From: Lachnospiraceae bacterium
GTDB taxonomy: Bacteria; Bacillota_A; Clostridia; Lachnospirales; Lachnospiraceae
DNA length: 52,881 nt
Assembly: GCA_009911175.1 (NCBI GenBank)
Contig: QXWX01000046.1
Coordinates: forward strand, 1-52,881
Direction of reading: 5' to 3'
This document shows, piece after piece, positions 25,091-33,721 of this stretch; position 1 is the stretch's first letter, and each line of letters starts with the position of its first letter. The translations under genes were made by a program, and so were the position numbers. The notes below the pieces were generated by a model that searched no databases, was not told the DNA's origin, and worked only from the letters and a program-made list of their open reading frames with translations.

Positions 25091-26277
25091 AGGAAATGCT
25101 TCAAAAACACAGATATATGCTCCTTGTGCTGCTGCTTTTTATCTCTGCAAATATTTTCGCGGCGTCCCGGCTGTTGTTCCTGAAAGACTATGCGGATCTG
25201 ATCGCCCTGTGTTATCCGGAGGGAACTCTTCCGGTATCCGCCTGGGAGCAGTTCGAGCAAAATGACGCAGATGAGGAGGAGAAACAAAAAGAGCTGTTCT
25301 CCCAGGCGGGGATCTGGAAATCCCTGCGAGAGATCACGGTTTCAGAGGAACAGACCGGGCGTGAGCAAAAGGTTTCCTGTTATCAGATCAGGGGACAGAC
25401 CGCAGCGGTTTTGGGGAAGGAGCTGGTCTGCGGAAGATATTTCGTGGAAAATGAGGACCATGTCTGCCTCCTGGATCGGGATACCGTTCGGAAATTATTT
25501 GGCTCGGAGGATGTATTGGGAATGGAGGTTCGGATCCATGGAGCAGGATGGCAGATCATGGGAGTGCTGGACGGAGACCGGGCGATCTGCGTGATTCCCT
25601 CCGGGAAATCCGGCAGAGAGCCAGTTTCAGAAGGGGCAGTTTCCGGGGGAGACAGCGGTGGAAATGGAGGAAATGGCGGAGGGTCAGCCGCAGGAGAAAA
25701 CGTTAGACTCGGAGGAAGTGGCGGGGGATTAGCCGCCGGAGGAAATTCTGGCTCCGGAGGAGCGGCAATGACCGGAAATGCAGGAGGCGGCTTTGACGGA
25801 GCGGCAGTGCGGAAAAAGGAAATCGGACAGTCCTCCAATTTGACATTCAGCCGGATGGAGGCATTCTTCGGCAGTTCCGGGGGTCAAAGGATGGACGGCC
25901 AGCTGTATTATGTGACAGCATGCTTCATTTATTTCGGCATATTCGGGGTGATTTTTATGATTGCAGGAATCGCTTGGGGAAGGAGGACGCGTCAGAAATG
26001 GATGACTGCGGCAGGCATGGCGGCAGCAGTGGGGTTCCTGTGGCTGGGAATCCGATACGCCGCGCCCGGCAGCGATTATCTGCCAACCTACTGGTCCGAC
26101 TTCGAATTTTTCAGCCGCATTTTCCAGGAAAAGGCAAGACAGATCGGAGAGCTCGCTTTACATCAAGAATTTTCCGTTTGGCAGAATATTTTTCGGGCGT
26201 GGCAGCAGGTCACCGGGGCTGGGATTTTAGATTGTGTGCTGTGTATCATTTCGATTTTCGGAATGATGAAAAAATGA
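25087..26277 (+). CDS. Membrane protein with MacB-like extracytoplasmic domain
   Basis: A 396-aa protein that overlaps the adaptor stop (ATGA). One N-terminal membrane helix (about residues 9-28) is followed by an extracytoplasmic domain resembling MacB periplasmic core domains: LGKELVCGRYFVENEDHVCLL with a following TVRKLFG, VLGMEVRI and WQIMGVLDGD. Next comes a Gly/Ser/Ala-rich low-complexity stretch (about residues 180-250) and three C-terminal helices. The topology recalls FtsX/MacB permeases, but the usual large FtsX domain is not evident and no ATPase gene accompanies it. It may act with the HlyD-like adaptor in export or in sensing an extracellular ligand. The low-complexity part is made of imperfect GGN repeats. 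Confidence 0.65.
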   Translation: MKEMLQKHRYMLLVLLLFISANIFAASRLLFLKDYADLIALCYPEGTLPVSAWEQFEQNDADEEEKQKELFSQAGIWKSLREITVSEEQTGREQKVSCYQIRGQTAAVLGKELVCGRYFVENEDHVCLLDRDTVRKLFGSEDVLGMEVRIHGAGWQIMGVLDGDRAICVIPSGKSGREPVSEGAVSGGDSGGNGGNGGGSAAGENVRLGGSGGGLAAGGNSGSGGAAMTGNAGGGFDGAAVRKKEIGQSSNLTFSRMEAFFGSSGGQRMDGQLYYVTACFIYFGIFGVIFMIAGIAWGRRTRQKWMTAAGMAAAVGFLWLGIRYAAPGSDYLPTYWSDFEFFSRIFQEKARQIGELALHQEFSVWQNIFRAWQQVTGAGILDCVLCIISIFGMMKK

Positions 26278-26293
26278 GATTGGCAATGATTGG

Positions 26294-26336
26294 CTGAGCA
26301 GGCGTGTTTCAGTAGAGACACCTGCTCAGTTTTTTG
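26294..26336 (+). terminator. Rho-independent terminator closing the transporter operon
   Basis: CTGAGCAG (26294-26301) pairs with CTGCTCAG (26322-26329), with further GTGT/ACAC pairing inside, followed by six T (26330-26335). It lies 16 bases after the last gene. Confidence 0.88.
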
Positions 26337-26360
26337 TTCTATTAGGAAACTTCTCCATTT

Positions 26361-26480
26361 GAAATGAAAAGTCACGTTCTCGCCATCATAGGAATCAATT
26401 CTGGAAGAGGCGATGGTGGATGTCTAAGATACCTACTGATATATGTTACCACCGTATCAGGATCACAAAGGTTTGACTTG
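26361..26480 (-). mobile_element. IS91-type (Y2) transposase scrap, frameshifted
   Basis: The minus strand encodes DPDTVVTYISRYLRHPP and, one frame over, IASSRIDSYDGENVTFHF. Together they match the block in IS91/IS801 Y2 transposases where a KYI-x-RYL-x-RP-x-I-x-x-SRI segment is followed by VTF-x-Y. Only about 40 residues survive and a one-base shift separates the two parts. It is a decayed insertion between two operons. Confidence 0.55.
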
Positions 26481-26631
26481 ACATAGGCACGTTATAAATG
26501 GACTGGGTCGAAATGTGGCATCCCTGTTTCTGCCCCGGAAAAAGCCAGTCGGATCTTGTGGCGGAGGAATATTAGACATGTTGCCCATAAATGCCTATTC
26601 AATTATGTTAAATATGCATAAAGTGATCTTA
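26481..26631. other. Gene-free stretch upstream of the ROK promoter
   Basis: I see no gene or strong signal here; it probably continues the decayed IS91-like DNA on its left. Confidence 0.4.
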
Positions 26632-26689
26632 TTGACATTAAAAATATAAGATGTTATAATTAATTCATAGTTTGAACGAATTAATTATA
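26632..26689 (+). promoter_or_regulatory. Consensus promoter with overlapping 12-bp palindromic operator
   Basis: TTGACA (26632-26637) and TATAAT (26655-26660) are spaced by 17 bases, a perfect housekeeping-sigma promoter. The -10 lies inside a perfect inverted repeat: TATAATTAATTC (26655-26666) and GAATTAATTATA (26678-26689), with an 11-base centre. This fits a repressor site for the ROK protein encoded just downstream. Confidence 0.82.
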
Positions 26690-26741
26690 TAACAGAATGG
26701 AGTGAATTTATATTAATAAGAAAGTAGAGAAAAAACACAAT

Positions 26742-27755
26742 TTGATGCTAGTAATTGAAATGCTCAGAAGGTATGGGGTTATGTCACAGGCAAGGTTAAA
26801 GGAATACTGTGATTTACAGGCGTCTACAATTTCATATTTGGTCAATGATCTGAAAAAATGCGGGCTGATCAAAGATGCGGAGCAGGAGCAGCGGGAAGGT
26901 AAGGTTGGAAAGCCGGGAAACCTTTTAGCTCTGAATAATGATATGGCTTCCTTTCTGGGGCTGTATGTGGAAGATAACTGGATTGATACATATTGGATCG
27001 GGATTGACGGAAGGATATTGGAGTATAAAAGAGAAAAATATGGAGAAAATTCTGTAGAAAGCTCTATTATTGAAACGATCCAATATAATATGTCTGCTCA
27101 CGGAAGTATCAAAGGAATAGGAGTTGCGGTCAAAGGGATTGTTCAGACAGATGGGACAATTAAATCTGGGAAAAGATATGGAAACTGGGATGGGAAAGAC
27201 GCCTGGAATTTTGAGGGACTTGCAAATGACTTGAAGAAGCAGTTTTCAGAAATCCCATTCATCGTTGAAAATGATGCCAATTGTGCGGCGGAACTGTTTC
27301 ACTATAACACGAAAAGAACTTATTCGAATTGTGTGACGTATCTGTTGAATCAAATGCCATTCGGAATAGGGTGCGGTTTGATTTTACGCAGCCAGTTATA
27401 CAGGGGGGGAAATGGCTCGGCAGGTGAAATTTTCGAAAAAGGCGGATTGATGAGAAGCCTTGCCGGAGACAGGAATGCAGGGCAGCAGAATACGGAGACA
27501 ATGATACAGGCCGTTATGCCGCACATACTGACAACGGGATATCTTCTGAACCCGAATTGTATTGTCCTGACAGGCAGTTGTTTTGAAAAAATAACAGATC
27601 AGGAATTGGAAATAATCAGAAAGATGCTCGAGGATGTGCCTGTAAAAGTGGAAATATTGTCAGGACAGGATCTGCTGAATCCGGCACAGGGAGCAGCCCT
27701 TTTTGCAATTGACCGGTATGCGGCGGATCTGGTCGGGGAGGTGACACAACGGTGA
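26742..27755 (+). CDS. ROK-family transcriptional regulator
   Basis: A 337-aa repressor-type ROK protein: a winged helix at the N-terminus (YGVMSQARLKEYCDLQASTI, then SYLVNDLKKCGLI), then a sugar-kinase-like domain with IGVAVKGIVQTDG, FIVENDANCAAELF and IGCGLILRSQLYRGGNGSAGEI. The usual zinc motif (C-x-CG-x-x-GC) is not seen. The TTG at 26,742 has no ribosome site. Starting at ATT 26,712 (INKKVEKKHNL) would put GGAG at 26699-26702 nine bases upstream and complete the first DNA-binding helix, so the real protein may be ten residues longer with a rare start codon. It overlaps the next gene and likely represses the operon unless an amino sugar is bound. Confidence 0.85.
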   Translation: MMLVIEMLRRYGVMSQARLKEYCDLQASTISYLVNDLKKCGLIKDAEQEQREGKVGKPGNLLALNNDMASFLGLYVEDNWIDTYWIGIDGRILEYKREKYGENSVESSIIETIQYNMSAHGSIKGIGVAVKGIVQTDGTIKSGKRYGNWDGKDAWNFEGLANDLKKQFSEIPFIVENDANCAAELFHYNTKRTYSNCVTYLLNQMPFGIGCGLILRSQLYRGGNGSAGEIFEKGGLMRSLAGDRNAGQQNTETMIQAVMPHILTTGYLLNPNCIVLTGSCFEKITDQELEIIRKMLEDVPVKVEILSGQDLLNPAQGAALFAIDRYAADLVGEVTQR

Positions 27756-28789
27756 AGTATAAGGCGACAGCAGTATATCTTTTGAAAAAGCTGATAAAGA
27801 TGCTTGTAACAGTATTTGTGGTTACAACCATTATTTTTTTCCTGATACGACTGATGCCTTCAAACCCGGTACAACAGTACATAGAGGAGCAGATGGTCCA
27901 GTATGGCCTTACGTATGAAGATGCACAGATGCGGGCATCCTTTTTGTTCTCCATGGATTTGGACAAGCCTTTGGTCAGCCAGTATTTTGAATATCTGGGC
28001 AAAGTGGTTCGTCTGGACTTTGGAGATTCGCTGCTTTCGCCGGGAGTACCCGTAATGACGATCATTGCCGCAAGGCTTCCGTGGACATTGTTCACAGTAG
28101 GGACGGGCCTTCTGCTTTCTTTTATCGTAGGTGTTACGATCGGAGCTGCTATGGCATTTAAACGTGACAAATGGTATGAACCGGTGATCAGCGGAATTGC
28201 ATCTTTTCTCAGTTCTGTTCCGGATTTTCTTATAGCAATTACACTACTCTTGATTTTTGGGGTGATTGAATGGGGAGGAAAAGGGACCCTGGTTCCGATT
28301 TTCATGTTGAGAGGAAATTGCAGCATGGGAGTCAGCCCAGGATGGAATCTGCCGTTTATCAAAGATATTTTGCTGCATGCAGCACTCCCTGTTTTTACGT
28401 ATATGCTTTCTCAGATCGGAATCTGGGTGCTGCTGATGAAGGGGTGTACCACAAGCTGTTTGAATACAGACTATGTAACCGTCGCGAAGATCAGGGGGCT
28501 TAGTTCAGGGAGAATACTATTTTCCTATATTGGGCGGAATGCAATGCTTCCCATTGTAACAGAGTTCGCAATGCGCCTGGGATTTATTGTCGGTGGTGCG
28601 TTGATTGTAGAACAATTATTTGTCTATCAGGGAATTGGTCTGGAGCTGCTGAATGCGACAAATGGGAGAGACTATCCATTGATGCAGGGAGTATTTCTGA
28701 TCATGACAATTTCAATCGTAGTATGCAATTTTTTGGCAGAGGTTTTTTACGTTGTGCTTGACCCAAGAATTAAAGTGGAGGGAACATAA
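27752..28789 (+). CDS. Dpp/Opp-type ABC permease, DppB-like
   Basis: A 345-aa inner-membrane permease of the peptide/nickel/oligosaccharide class. Features are the N-terminal helix, FFLIRLMPSNPVQQYIEEQM, and the coupling loop YVTVAKIRGLSSGRILFSYI followed by GRNAMLPIV. GTG 27,752 overlaps the regulator's stop and follows GGGGAGGTGA. It forms the channel together with the next permease. Dpp-type importers also carry chitobiose and other beta-linked oligosaccharides in some bacteria, which suits the GH20 genes downstream. Confidence 0.9.
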   Translation: MKYKATAVYLLKKLIKMLVTVFVVTTIIFFLIRLMPSNPVQQYIEEQMVQYGLTYEDAQMRASFLFSMDLDKPLVSQYFEYLGKVVRLDFGDSLLSPGVPVMTIIAARLPWTLFTVGTGLLLSFIVGVTIGAAMAFKRDKWYEPVISGIASFLSSVPDFLIAITLLLIFGVIEWGGKGTLVPIFMLRGNCSMGVSPGWNLPFIKDILLHAALPVFTYMLSQIGIWVLLMKGCTTSCLNTDYVTVAKIRGLSSGRILFSYIGRNAMLPIVTEFAMRLGFIVGGALIVEQLFVYQGIGLELLNATNGRDYPLMQGVFLIMTISIVVCNFLAEVFYVVLDPRIKVEGT

Positions 28790-29683
28790 ATGGATAAAAG
28801 AAAGTCGAATTACACGACGATTTCTCAATCAAGCAGAATGAAGAAAATACTGACCCAGATGAAATTTGCGATATTGCATGACAAAGCCGGATTCGCCGGA
28901 TTTTGTATTTTGACTGTTATCATTGTCATTTCGTTTCTGTCACCGGTCGTATTTCCTTTGGATACACGGTCAGATCCTTCGAAAATCATGATGCAGCCAA
29001 GCTTACAGCATATTCTTGGAACGGATTATCTTGGAAGAGATATCTGGGCACAGATCGCAAACGGAGGAAGGGAACTGATAATTTTTTCTTTGATTGCAGC
29101 ATTGATCGGAATCATTCTGGGTGCGTTTCTGGGCGCGTTTTCAGCAGTGGTCGGCGGAATATTTGATGAGTTATTAAGCTTTTTTGCTGATGTTTGGCTT
29201 TCCATTCCAAGATTTCCGCTTCTCGTGGTGATGTCTGGTTTTGTGAGATTAAACAGTCTGACCCTGGCGATCGTATTGGGGATTTTGTCCTGGGCAGGTC
29301 TGTACAGAACCGTTCGCGCAGAGGTGCTTTCTCTGAAAGAAAGAGAATTTGTAGAGGCGGCGTTCATGCAGAATCTTAGTAAGAGACATATCATTTTAAA
29401 AGAAATCATGCCGAATCTGATGGGATTTATTGTAGTCAATTTTACACTTTCCATGCGTGCGGCTATCTATTCGCAGGTTGGCCTGGTATTTTTGGGATTG
29501 CTTCCGCTGGAGCAGAATTGGGGTGTGATGATCAATCAGGCATGGACACAGGGGGCAATTTACAATTCGGATTCATTGGCGTATATTCTTGCGCCGACCA
29601 TAATGATCTGCCTGCTGATCATGTCCTTAGTATGGGTAGGAAAAGCACTGGAAGATGTTTTCAATCCTGCGCTTAGAAAGTAG
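28790..29683 (+). CDS. Dpp/Opp-type ABC permease, DppC-like
   Basis: A 297-aa inner-membrane permease, second half of the channel. It shows HILGTDYLGRDIWAQIANGG (the conserved GTD-x-x-GRD motif before the permease domain), about five to six helices, and the coupling loop EFVEAAFMQNLSKRHIILKE followed by IMPNLMG. It starts directly after the DppB-like stop with GTGGAGGG upstream. Length and layout are normal. Confidence 0.92.
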   Translation: MDKRKSNYTTISQSSRMKKILTQMKFAILHDKAGFAGFCILTVIIVISFLSPVVFPLDTRSDPSKIMMQPSLQHILGTDYLGRDIWAQIANGGRELIIFSLIAALIGIILGAFLGAFSAVVGGIFDELLSFFADVWLSIPRFPLLVVMSGFVRLNSLTLAIVLGILSWAGLYRTVRAEVLSLKEREFVEAAFMQNLSKRHIILKEIMPNLMGFIVVNFTLSMRAAIYSQVGLVFLGLLPLEQNWGVMINQAWTQGAIYNSDSLAYILAPTIMICLLIMSLVWVGKALEDVFNPALRK

Positions 29684-29696
29684 GAGGTGACAAAAT

Positions 29697-30716
29697 ATGA
29701 GCAGTATAGATAAAAATTCCTTCCTGTTTCAGGCGGAAAATATCAGTATTTCTTACAAAACAAAGCGGGGACTTCTCAAAGCTGTACAGGGGGCCTCTTT
29801 TTCGATACGGTCCGGAGAGGCGGCAGCGTTGATTGGGGAATCCGGCTGCGGAAAAACTACGCTGGCATCTTCGATAGTAAGGGCATTGCCAAACGCTGCG
29901 TCAGTAACTGACGGCAGATTATTATTCCGTAAACAGGATGGACAGGGAGTGAACCTGCTGGATCTGAATAGGAAAAAAATGAGGCGGGTTTTGTGGAGCG
30001 ATATTTCTATGGTGTTTCAGGCGTCTCAGAGCTCTTTTAATCCGGTGCGGAAAATCAGCACTCAGTTTATTGATACGGTAAAGGCGCATAATCCGGAAAA
30101 AAGTAAGGAAGAGATTCTGAAAAAATCCGGTGAGATTCTGGAAATGGTTATGCTGGAACCGGACAAGATCCTCAATGCATATCCCCATGAAATATCAGGC
30201 GGCATGAAACAGAGAACGTTGATCGCATTGGCGCTTTTGCTGGACCCTCGGCTTGTTATTCTGGATGAGCCAACAACAGCGTTGGACCTTCTGACACAGG
30301 AAAAGATTCTGGAGCTGTTGAAGCGGTTAAAGGCACAGATGAATTTCAGCCTGCTTTTTATTACGCATGACCTGGGCATCGTATCGGAACTGGCGGATTA
30401 TGTTGTGACGATGTATGCGGGCAGGATTATAGAAAAGGTTCCGGTCCGGGAGTTTTTCGAGGAAGCAGCCCATCCTTACAGCCGGGGACTGATCAAAGCG
30501 ATTCCAAGGCTGACAACAGAAAATTCGGAGCTGTATTCTATTCCGGGATCACCTCCGGATATGATCGACGACCTGCCAGGATGCCCATTTTATCCTCGCT
30601 GCAGCCGAAGGGAAGATATCTGCAATAAAGAAATGCCGGAAATGCAGTGTGCGGGGACAAGAGAACATCTCTGCGCGTGTTGGCATCCAGAGAAAGGAGT
30701 TCTGAGCAATGGGTGA
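29697..30716 (+). CDS. Dpp/Opp-type ABC ATPase, DppD-like
   Basis: A 339-aa cytoplasmic ATPase. Walker A is GESGCGKTT (about residues 47-55), the signature motif ISGGMKQR, Walker B LVILDEPTTALD, and the switch histidine lies in FITHDLG. The C-terminal extension has the CPFYPRCSRREDIC cysteine motif typical of DppD/OppD subunits. AGGAGGTGA precedes the start. It overlaps the DppF-like gene by eight bases. The two ATPases are expected to act as a pair on the two permeases. Confidence 0.93.
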   Translation: MSSIDKNSFLFQAENISISYKTKRGLLKAVQGASFSIRSGEAAALIGESGCGKTTLASSIVRALPNAASVTDGRLLFRKQDGQGVNLLDLNRKKMRRVLWSDISMVFQASQSSFNPVRKISTQFIDTVKAHNPEKSKEEILKKSGEILEMVMLEPDKILNAYPHEISGGMKQRTLIALALLLDPRLVILDEPTTALDLLTQEKILELLKRLKAQMNFSLLFITHDLGIVSELADYVVTMYAGRIIEKVPVREFFEEAAHPYSRGLIKAIPRLTTENSELYSIPGSPPDMIDDLPGCPFYPRCSRREDICNKEMPEMQCAGTREHLCACWHPEKGVLSNG

Positions 30717-31701
30717 TTTGATGCGGCTTTGCGGGCTTGGAAAAGCTTTTCCGCAGAGAAAGAGGAATGAGATCACGATCTTAAGGAATATTACGATTAC
30801 CATGGGGGAGGGGGAGACCGTGTGTGTTCTGGGAGAATCCGGCTGCGGGAAAACCACCCTGGGAAGGATTGTGGCAGGCGTCTCAGACTATACGGCAGGC
30901 TCTTATAGATTTCAGGGAAAAGAAGTCTCTGAGATGTCAAAGGAAGAGCGGAATCAATTCAGAAACAGCGTGCAGATGATCCATCAGAATCCCTACGAAT
31001 CCTTAAATCCTACGATGATGGTTTTTGATATCATAGCAAATCCCATCCGACGCCACCACAAGATTGTGAAAATAGAAGAACTTTATGAGAAGGTGACAGA
31101 GCTGTTAGAAACAGTAGGTTTGACGCCGGTAGAAGATTTTGTGGATAAGTATCCGGCCTTCCTTTCCGGCGGGCAAAGGCAGAGAGTGTCAATTGCCAGG
31201 ACTCTGGCAATGAATCCGAAGCTGATCGTAGTAGATGAAGCAACAAGCATGGTAGATACGTCACTGAGAATCAGCTTGCTGGGTACTTTAAAAAAGATTC
31301 AGGAGGAGACAGGCGTCTCTTATTTCTTTATAACGCATGACCTTGCGCTCGGGAAATATTTTGCGCATGGACAGAAGGCGGTCATCATGTATCTTGGACA
31401 AATCGTTGAGGAATGTTCGATGGAGCGATTGGTCGAATATCCCTGTCATCCTTATACAAAGGCGATCCTCTCGGCAGCGGTTGGAAGTAGTGATATTTTG
31501 GAAAAGGATCAGGGGAAAAAATACAGGCTTACAGGTACGGATAACCCTTCATTCAAAAATCTTCCGTCAGGCTGTCCGCTGCATCCGAGATGCCCTCAGA
31601 AAATAGCGGGGACATGTGACGTAAAAATACCGGAATCTGCCAAAGCAGAACAGGAGCATTATGTGAGATGCCATTTATACGAGGAGGAAAGGCAGAGATG
31701 A
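30709..31701 (+). CDS. Dpp/Opp-type ABC ATPase, DppF-like
   Basis: A 330-aa ATPase partner. It has Walker A GESGCGKTTLG, signature LSGGQRQRVS, Walker B LIVVDEATSMVD (Ala-Thr in place of the more usual Pro-Thr after the catalytic glutamate) and ITHDLALG. The C-terminal CPLHPRCPQKIAGTC motif matches OppF/DppF. The last bases overlap the following small gene (ATGA). AAAGGAG lies upstream of the start. Confidence 0.93.
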   Translation: MGDLMRLCGLGKAFPQRKRNEITILRNITITMGEGETVCVLGESGCGKTTLGRIVAGVSDYTAGSYRFQGKEVSEMSKEERNQFRNSVQMIHQNPYESLNPTMMVFDIIANPIRRHHKIVKIEELYEKVTELLETVGLTPVEDFVDKYPAFLSGGQRQRVSIARTLAMNPKLIVVDEATSMVDTSLRISLLGTLKKIQEETGVSYFFITHDLALGKYFAHGQKAVIMYLGQIVEECSMERLVEYPCHPYTKAILSAAVGSSDILEKDQGKKYRLTGTDNPSFKNLPSGCPLHPRCPQKIAGTCDVKIPESAKAEQEHYVRCHLYEEERQR

Positions 31702-31898
31702 TTAGGTTTGCAAAGTTTATATTTACAGTCGGGGCGCTGATTTGCTTTTGCTCCATTTTATTCGGAGTTTATCTGAAAAAAGGCGAACCGGAATACTATA
31801 TGAACGTTATAAATGTGATACTGGGTGTCACGATGCTCCTGACATCAGGCTTTTATTTGAAATACAACCACCACAAACAAAATAAAAGGAGGAAATGA
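31698..31898 (+). CDS. Small two-helix membrane protein in the importer operon
   Basis: A 66-aa protein with two predicted membrane helices (FAKFIFTVGALICFCSILFG and VINVILGVTMLLTSGFYL) and a basic C-terminal tail (KYNHHKQNKRRK). I know no family. ATG 31,698 overlaps the DppF-like stop and has GAGGAGG upstream, so it is translated with the importer. Its place between ATPase and binding protein suggests an accessory role at the membrane complex; this is inference only. Confidence 0.65.
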   Translation: MIRFAKFIFTVGALICFCSILFGVYLKKGEPEYYMNVINVILGVTMLLTSGFYLKYNHHKQNKRRK

Positions 31899-31902
31899 CA
31901 AA

Positions 31903-33666
31903 ATGATGAAAAAAAGAAGAATTGCTCTTGTAATCGCGTGTGTGATGCTGGCAAATGCAATGTTGGCAGGGTGCGGAAAAAGCGGGAATGAAGCTTCAGA
32001 TGAGAATACAAATACACAGACAGCAGTGGAACAGAACAGCGCAAAAGCAGCATTTGTCGGCGGATGGCCATATTCCACGATGCCGACAGGACATTTTAAT
32101 ATGTTCAGCGCCAATGCGATTGAATTGAAGTTCTACAGGGAACTGCATCAGCTTCCTCTTGCCACATATGTTGCATCGGAAGACGCGTATGAACCGATGC
32201 TGGCAGAAAGCTGGGAAATTTCGGAGGACGGGACAGAGTTTCGGGTAAAGCTTAGGGAGGATGTCTCATGGAGAACAGAAGAATCATTTACCTCAAAAGA
32301 TGTATGGACAACATTTATGATATACCGTCTGGTAGGAAATCCGGTATGGAATTATGTCAGCGATATGGAAATCGTTTCGGACAATGAAATCGTATTTTTT
32401 GTGAAGAAGCCGACTACATTGATTCTCAGATATGTCCTTAGAAAACCAATGGTGGACTACCTTACATATGGAGAATACGCAGATAAGGTGCAGACGCTTT
32501 TGGATGAAGGAAAAACGGAAGATTCAGAGGAATGGACAGAGCTGGCAAACGATTTTAATCTCTATAGACCCGATTGCGTGAATGCCACCGGACCGTATTA
32601 TCTGGATAAGGCCAATATCAGCGAGTCGAATATCGAATTGCTGAAAAATGAAAAATCCTTTCTTGCGGATACCGTTCAGTTTGATAAAGTCATTGTTTAT
32701 AACGGTGATGTGGCGGATCTGACACCGCTTGTTATGAATGGGGAAGTTGATTTTCTTACACATCAGTTTCCGGTTTCTACAATGGCGACATTTGAGCAGA
32801 TGGGTTATGAGACGTTACAGGTACCGGGAGTCGATGGCATGGCCGTATATTTTAATGAAGCGGTAAAACCCCTGGACAGGAAAGAGGTGCGTCAGGCGCT
32901 GGCATATGTGATTGACAGGAATCAGGTTGGAGAGCTGGCGCTTCCGGAGGTTTCACGCGGGACAAAATATGTATCCGGGCTGGGAGACAGCCTGACAGAA
33001 GAGTGGGTAGATGTTTCGAAACTGATTGACTATTCCGCAGACGAAACAAAGGCAGAAGAATTGCTTCAGAAAGCAGGACTCAGTAAAAACAGCAGCGGAC
33101 AGTGGATGAGGGAAGACGGAACGGTATTTACACTCAGCCTTCAATGTCCGATGACATGGGCAGACGCATCCACTGCGGCAAGTGAAATAGCTCAGCAGCT
33201 CACGGCATTTGGTATTAAGACGACTGTGGAAGGAATTGACGAATCCATGAGGCAGAGTAAGATCAATGAGGGCGATTATCAAATGGCGATGTCCTTCTTT
33301 GGCTCAGGACAGCCTCATCCAATGTTCTCTTATGAGACTCCTCTGGTCATGAGCGGCAAAGGACTGAGCTATGAAATGGTACAGGATACAGATAGCTGCG
33401 GACAGGTTGATCTAAATGTGCTGCTGACAGAGGCTACCAGCGGATGGGAAGAGGAAAGCCAGCGGGACGCGGTAGAGAAGCTTGTGCTGACTGTAAATGA
33501 AACCGTACCGTATCTTCCGGTTTATACAAAATGGTCTAAGTATATTACAAGTAATGGAATGAGAACTGATTGGGGAACGGATGATAGTGTCTATAAAAAC
33601 AGTGCGGGAGATGACAACTTTGCTGTGATTAAGATTTTGAACGGGGAATTGAAGCCTGCAAAATAG
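31903..33666 (+). CDS. Dpp/Opp-type solute-binding lipoprotein (SBP family 5)
   Basis: A 587-aa extracellular lipoprotein. The signal peptide ends in the lipobox LAGC (about residues 21-24). Next come the family features: EPMLAESWEISEDGTEFRVK, FTSKDVWTTF, and a lobe with NEAVKPLDRKEVRQALAYVI. AAGGAGG precedes the start (two ATGs in a row at 31,903 and 31,906). It delivers the ligand to the DppB/C-like channel. Given the GH20-like enzymes downstream, a HexNAc-containing oligosaccharide is a better guess for the ligand than a peptide. Confidence 0.9.
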   Translation: MMKKRRIALVIACVMLANAMLAGCGKSGNEASDENTNTQTAVEQNSAKAAFVGGWPYSTMPTGHFNMFSANAIELKFYRELHQLPLATYVASEDAYEPMLAESWEISEDGTEFRVKLREDVSWRTEESFTSKDVWTTFMIYRLVGNPVWNYVSDMEIVSDNEIVFFVKKPTTLILRYVLRKPMVDYLTYGEYADKVQTLLDEGKTEDSEEWTELANDFNLYRPDCVNATGPYYLDKANISESNIELLKNEKSFLADTVQFDKVIVYNGDVADLTPLVMNGEVDFLTHQFPVSTMATFEQMGYETLQVPGVDGMAVYFNEAVKPLDRKEVRQALAYVIDRNQVGELALPEVSRGTKYVSGLGDSLTEEWVDVSKLIDYSADETKAEELLQKAGLSKNSSGQWMREDGTVFTLSLQCPMTWADASTAASEIAQQLTAFGIKTTVEGIDESMRQSKINEGDYQMAMSFFGSGQPHPMFSYETPLVMSGKGLSYEMVQDTDSCGQVDLNVLLTEATSGWEEESQRDAVEKLVLTVNETVPYLPVYTKWSKYITSNGMRTDWGTDDSVYKNSAGDDNFAVIKILNGELKPAK

Positions 33667-33721
33667 GAGGAAAAAATCCGGTTCTGTGCAGTTCTGGCAT
33701 GGAACCGGAGGAAGACTATAT

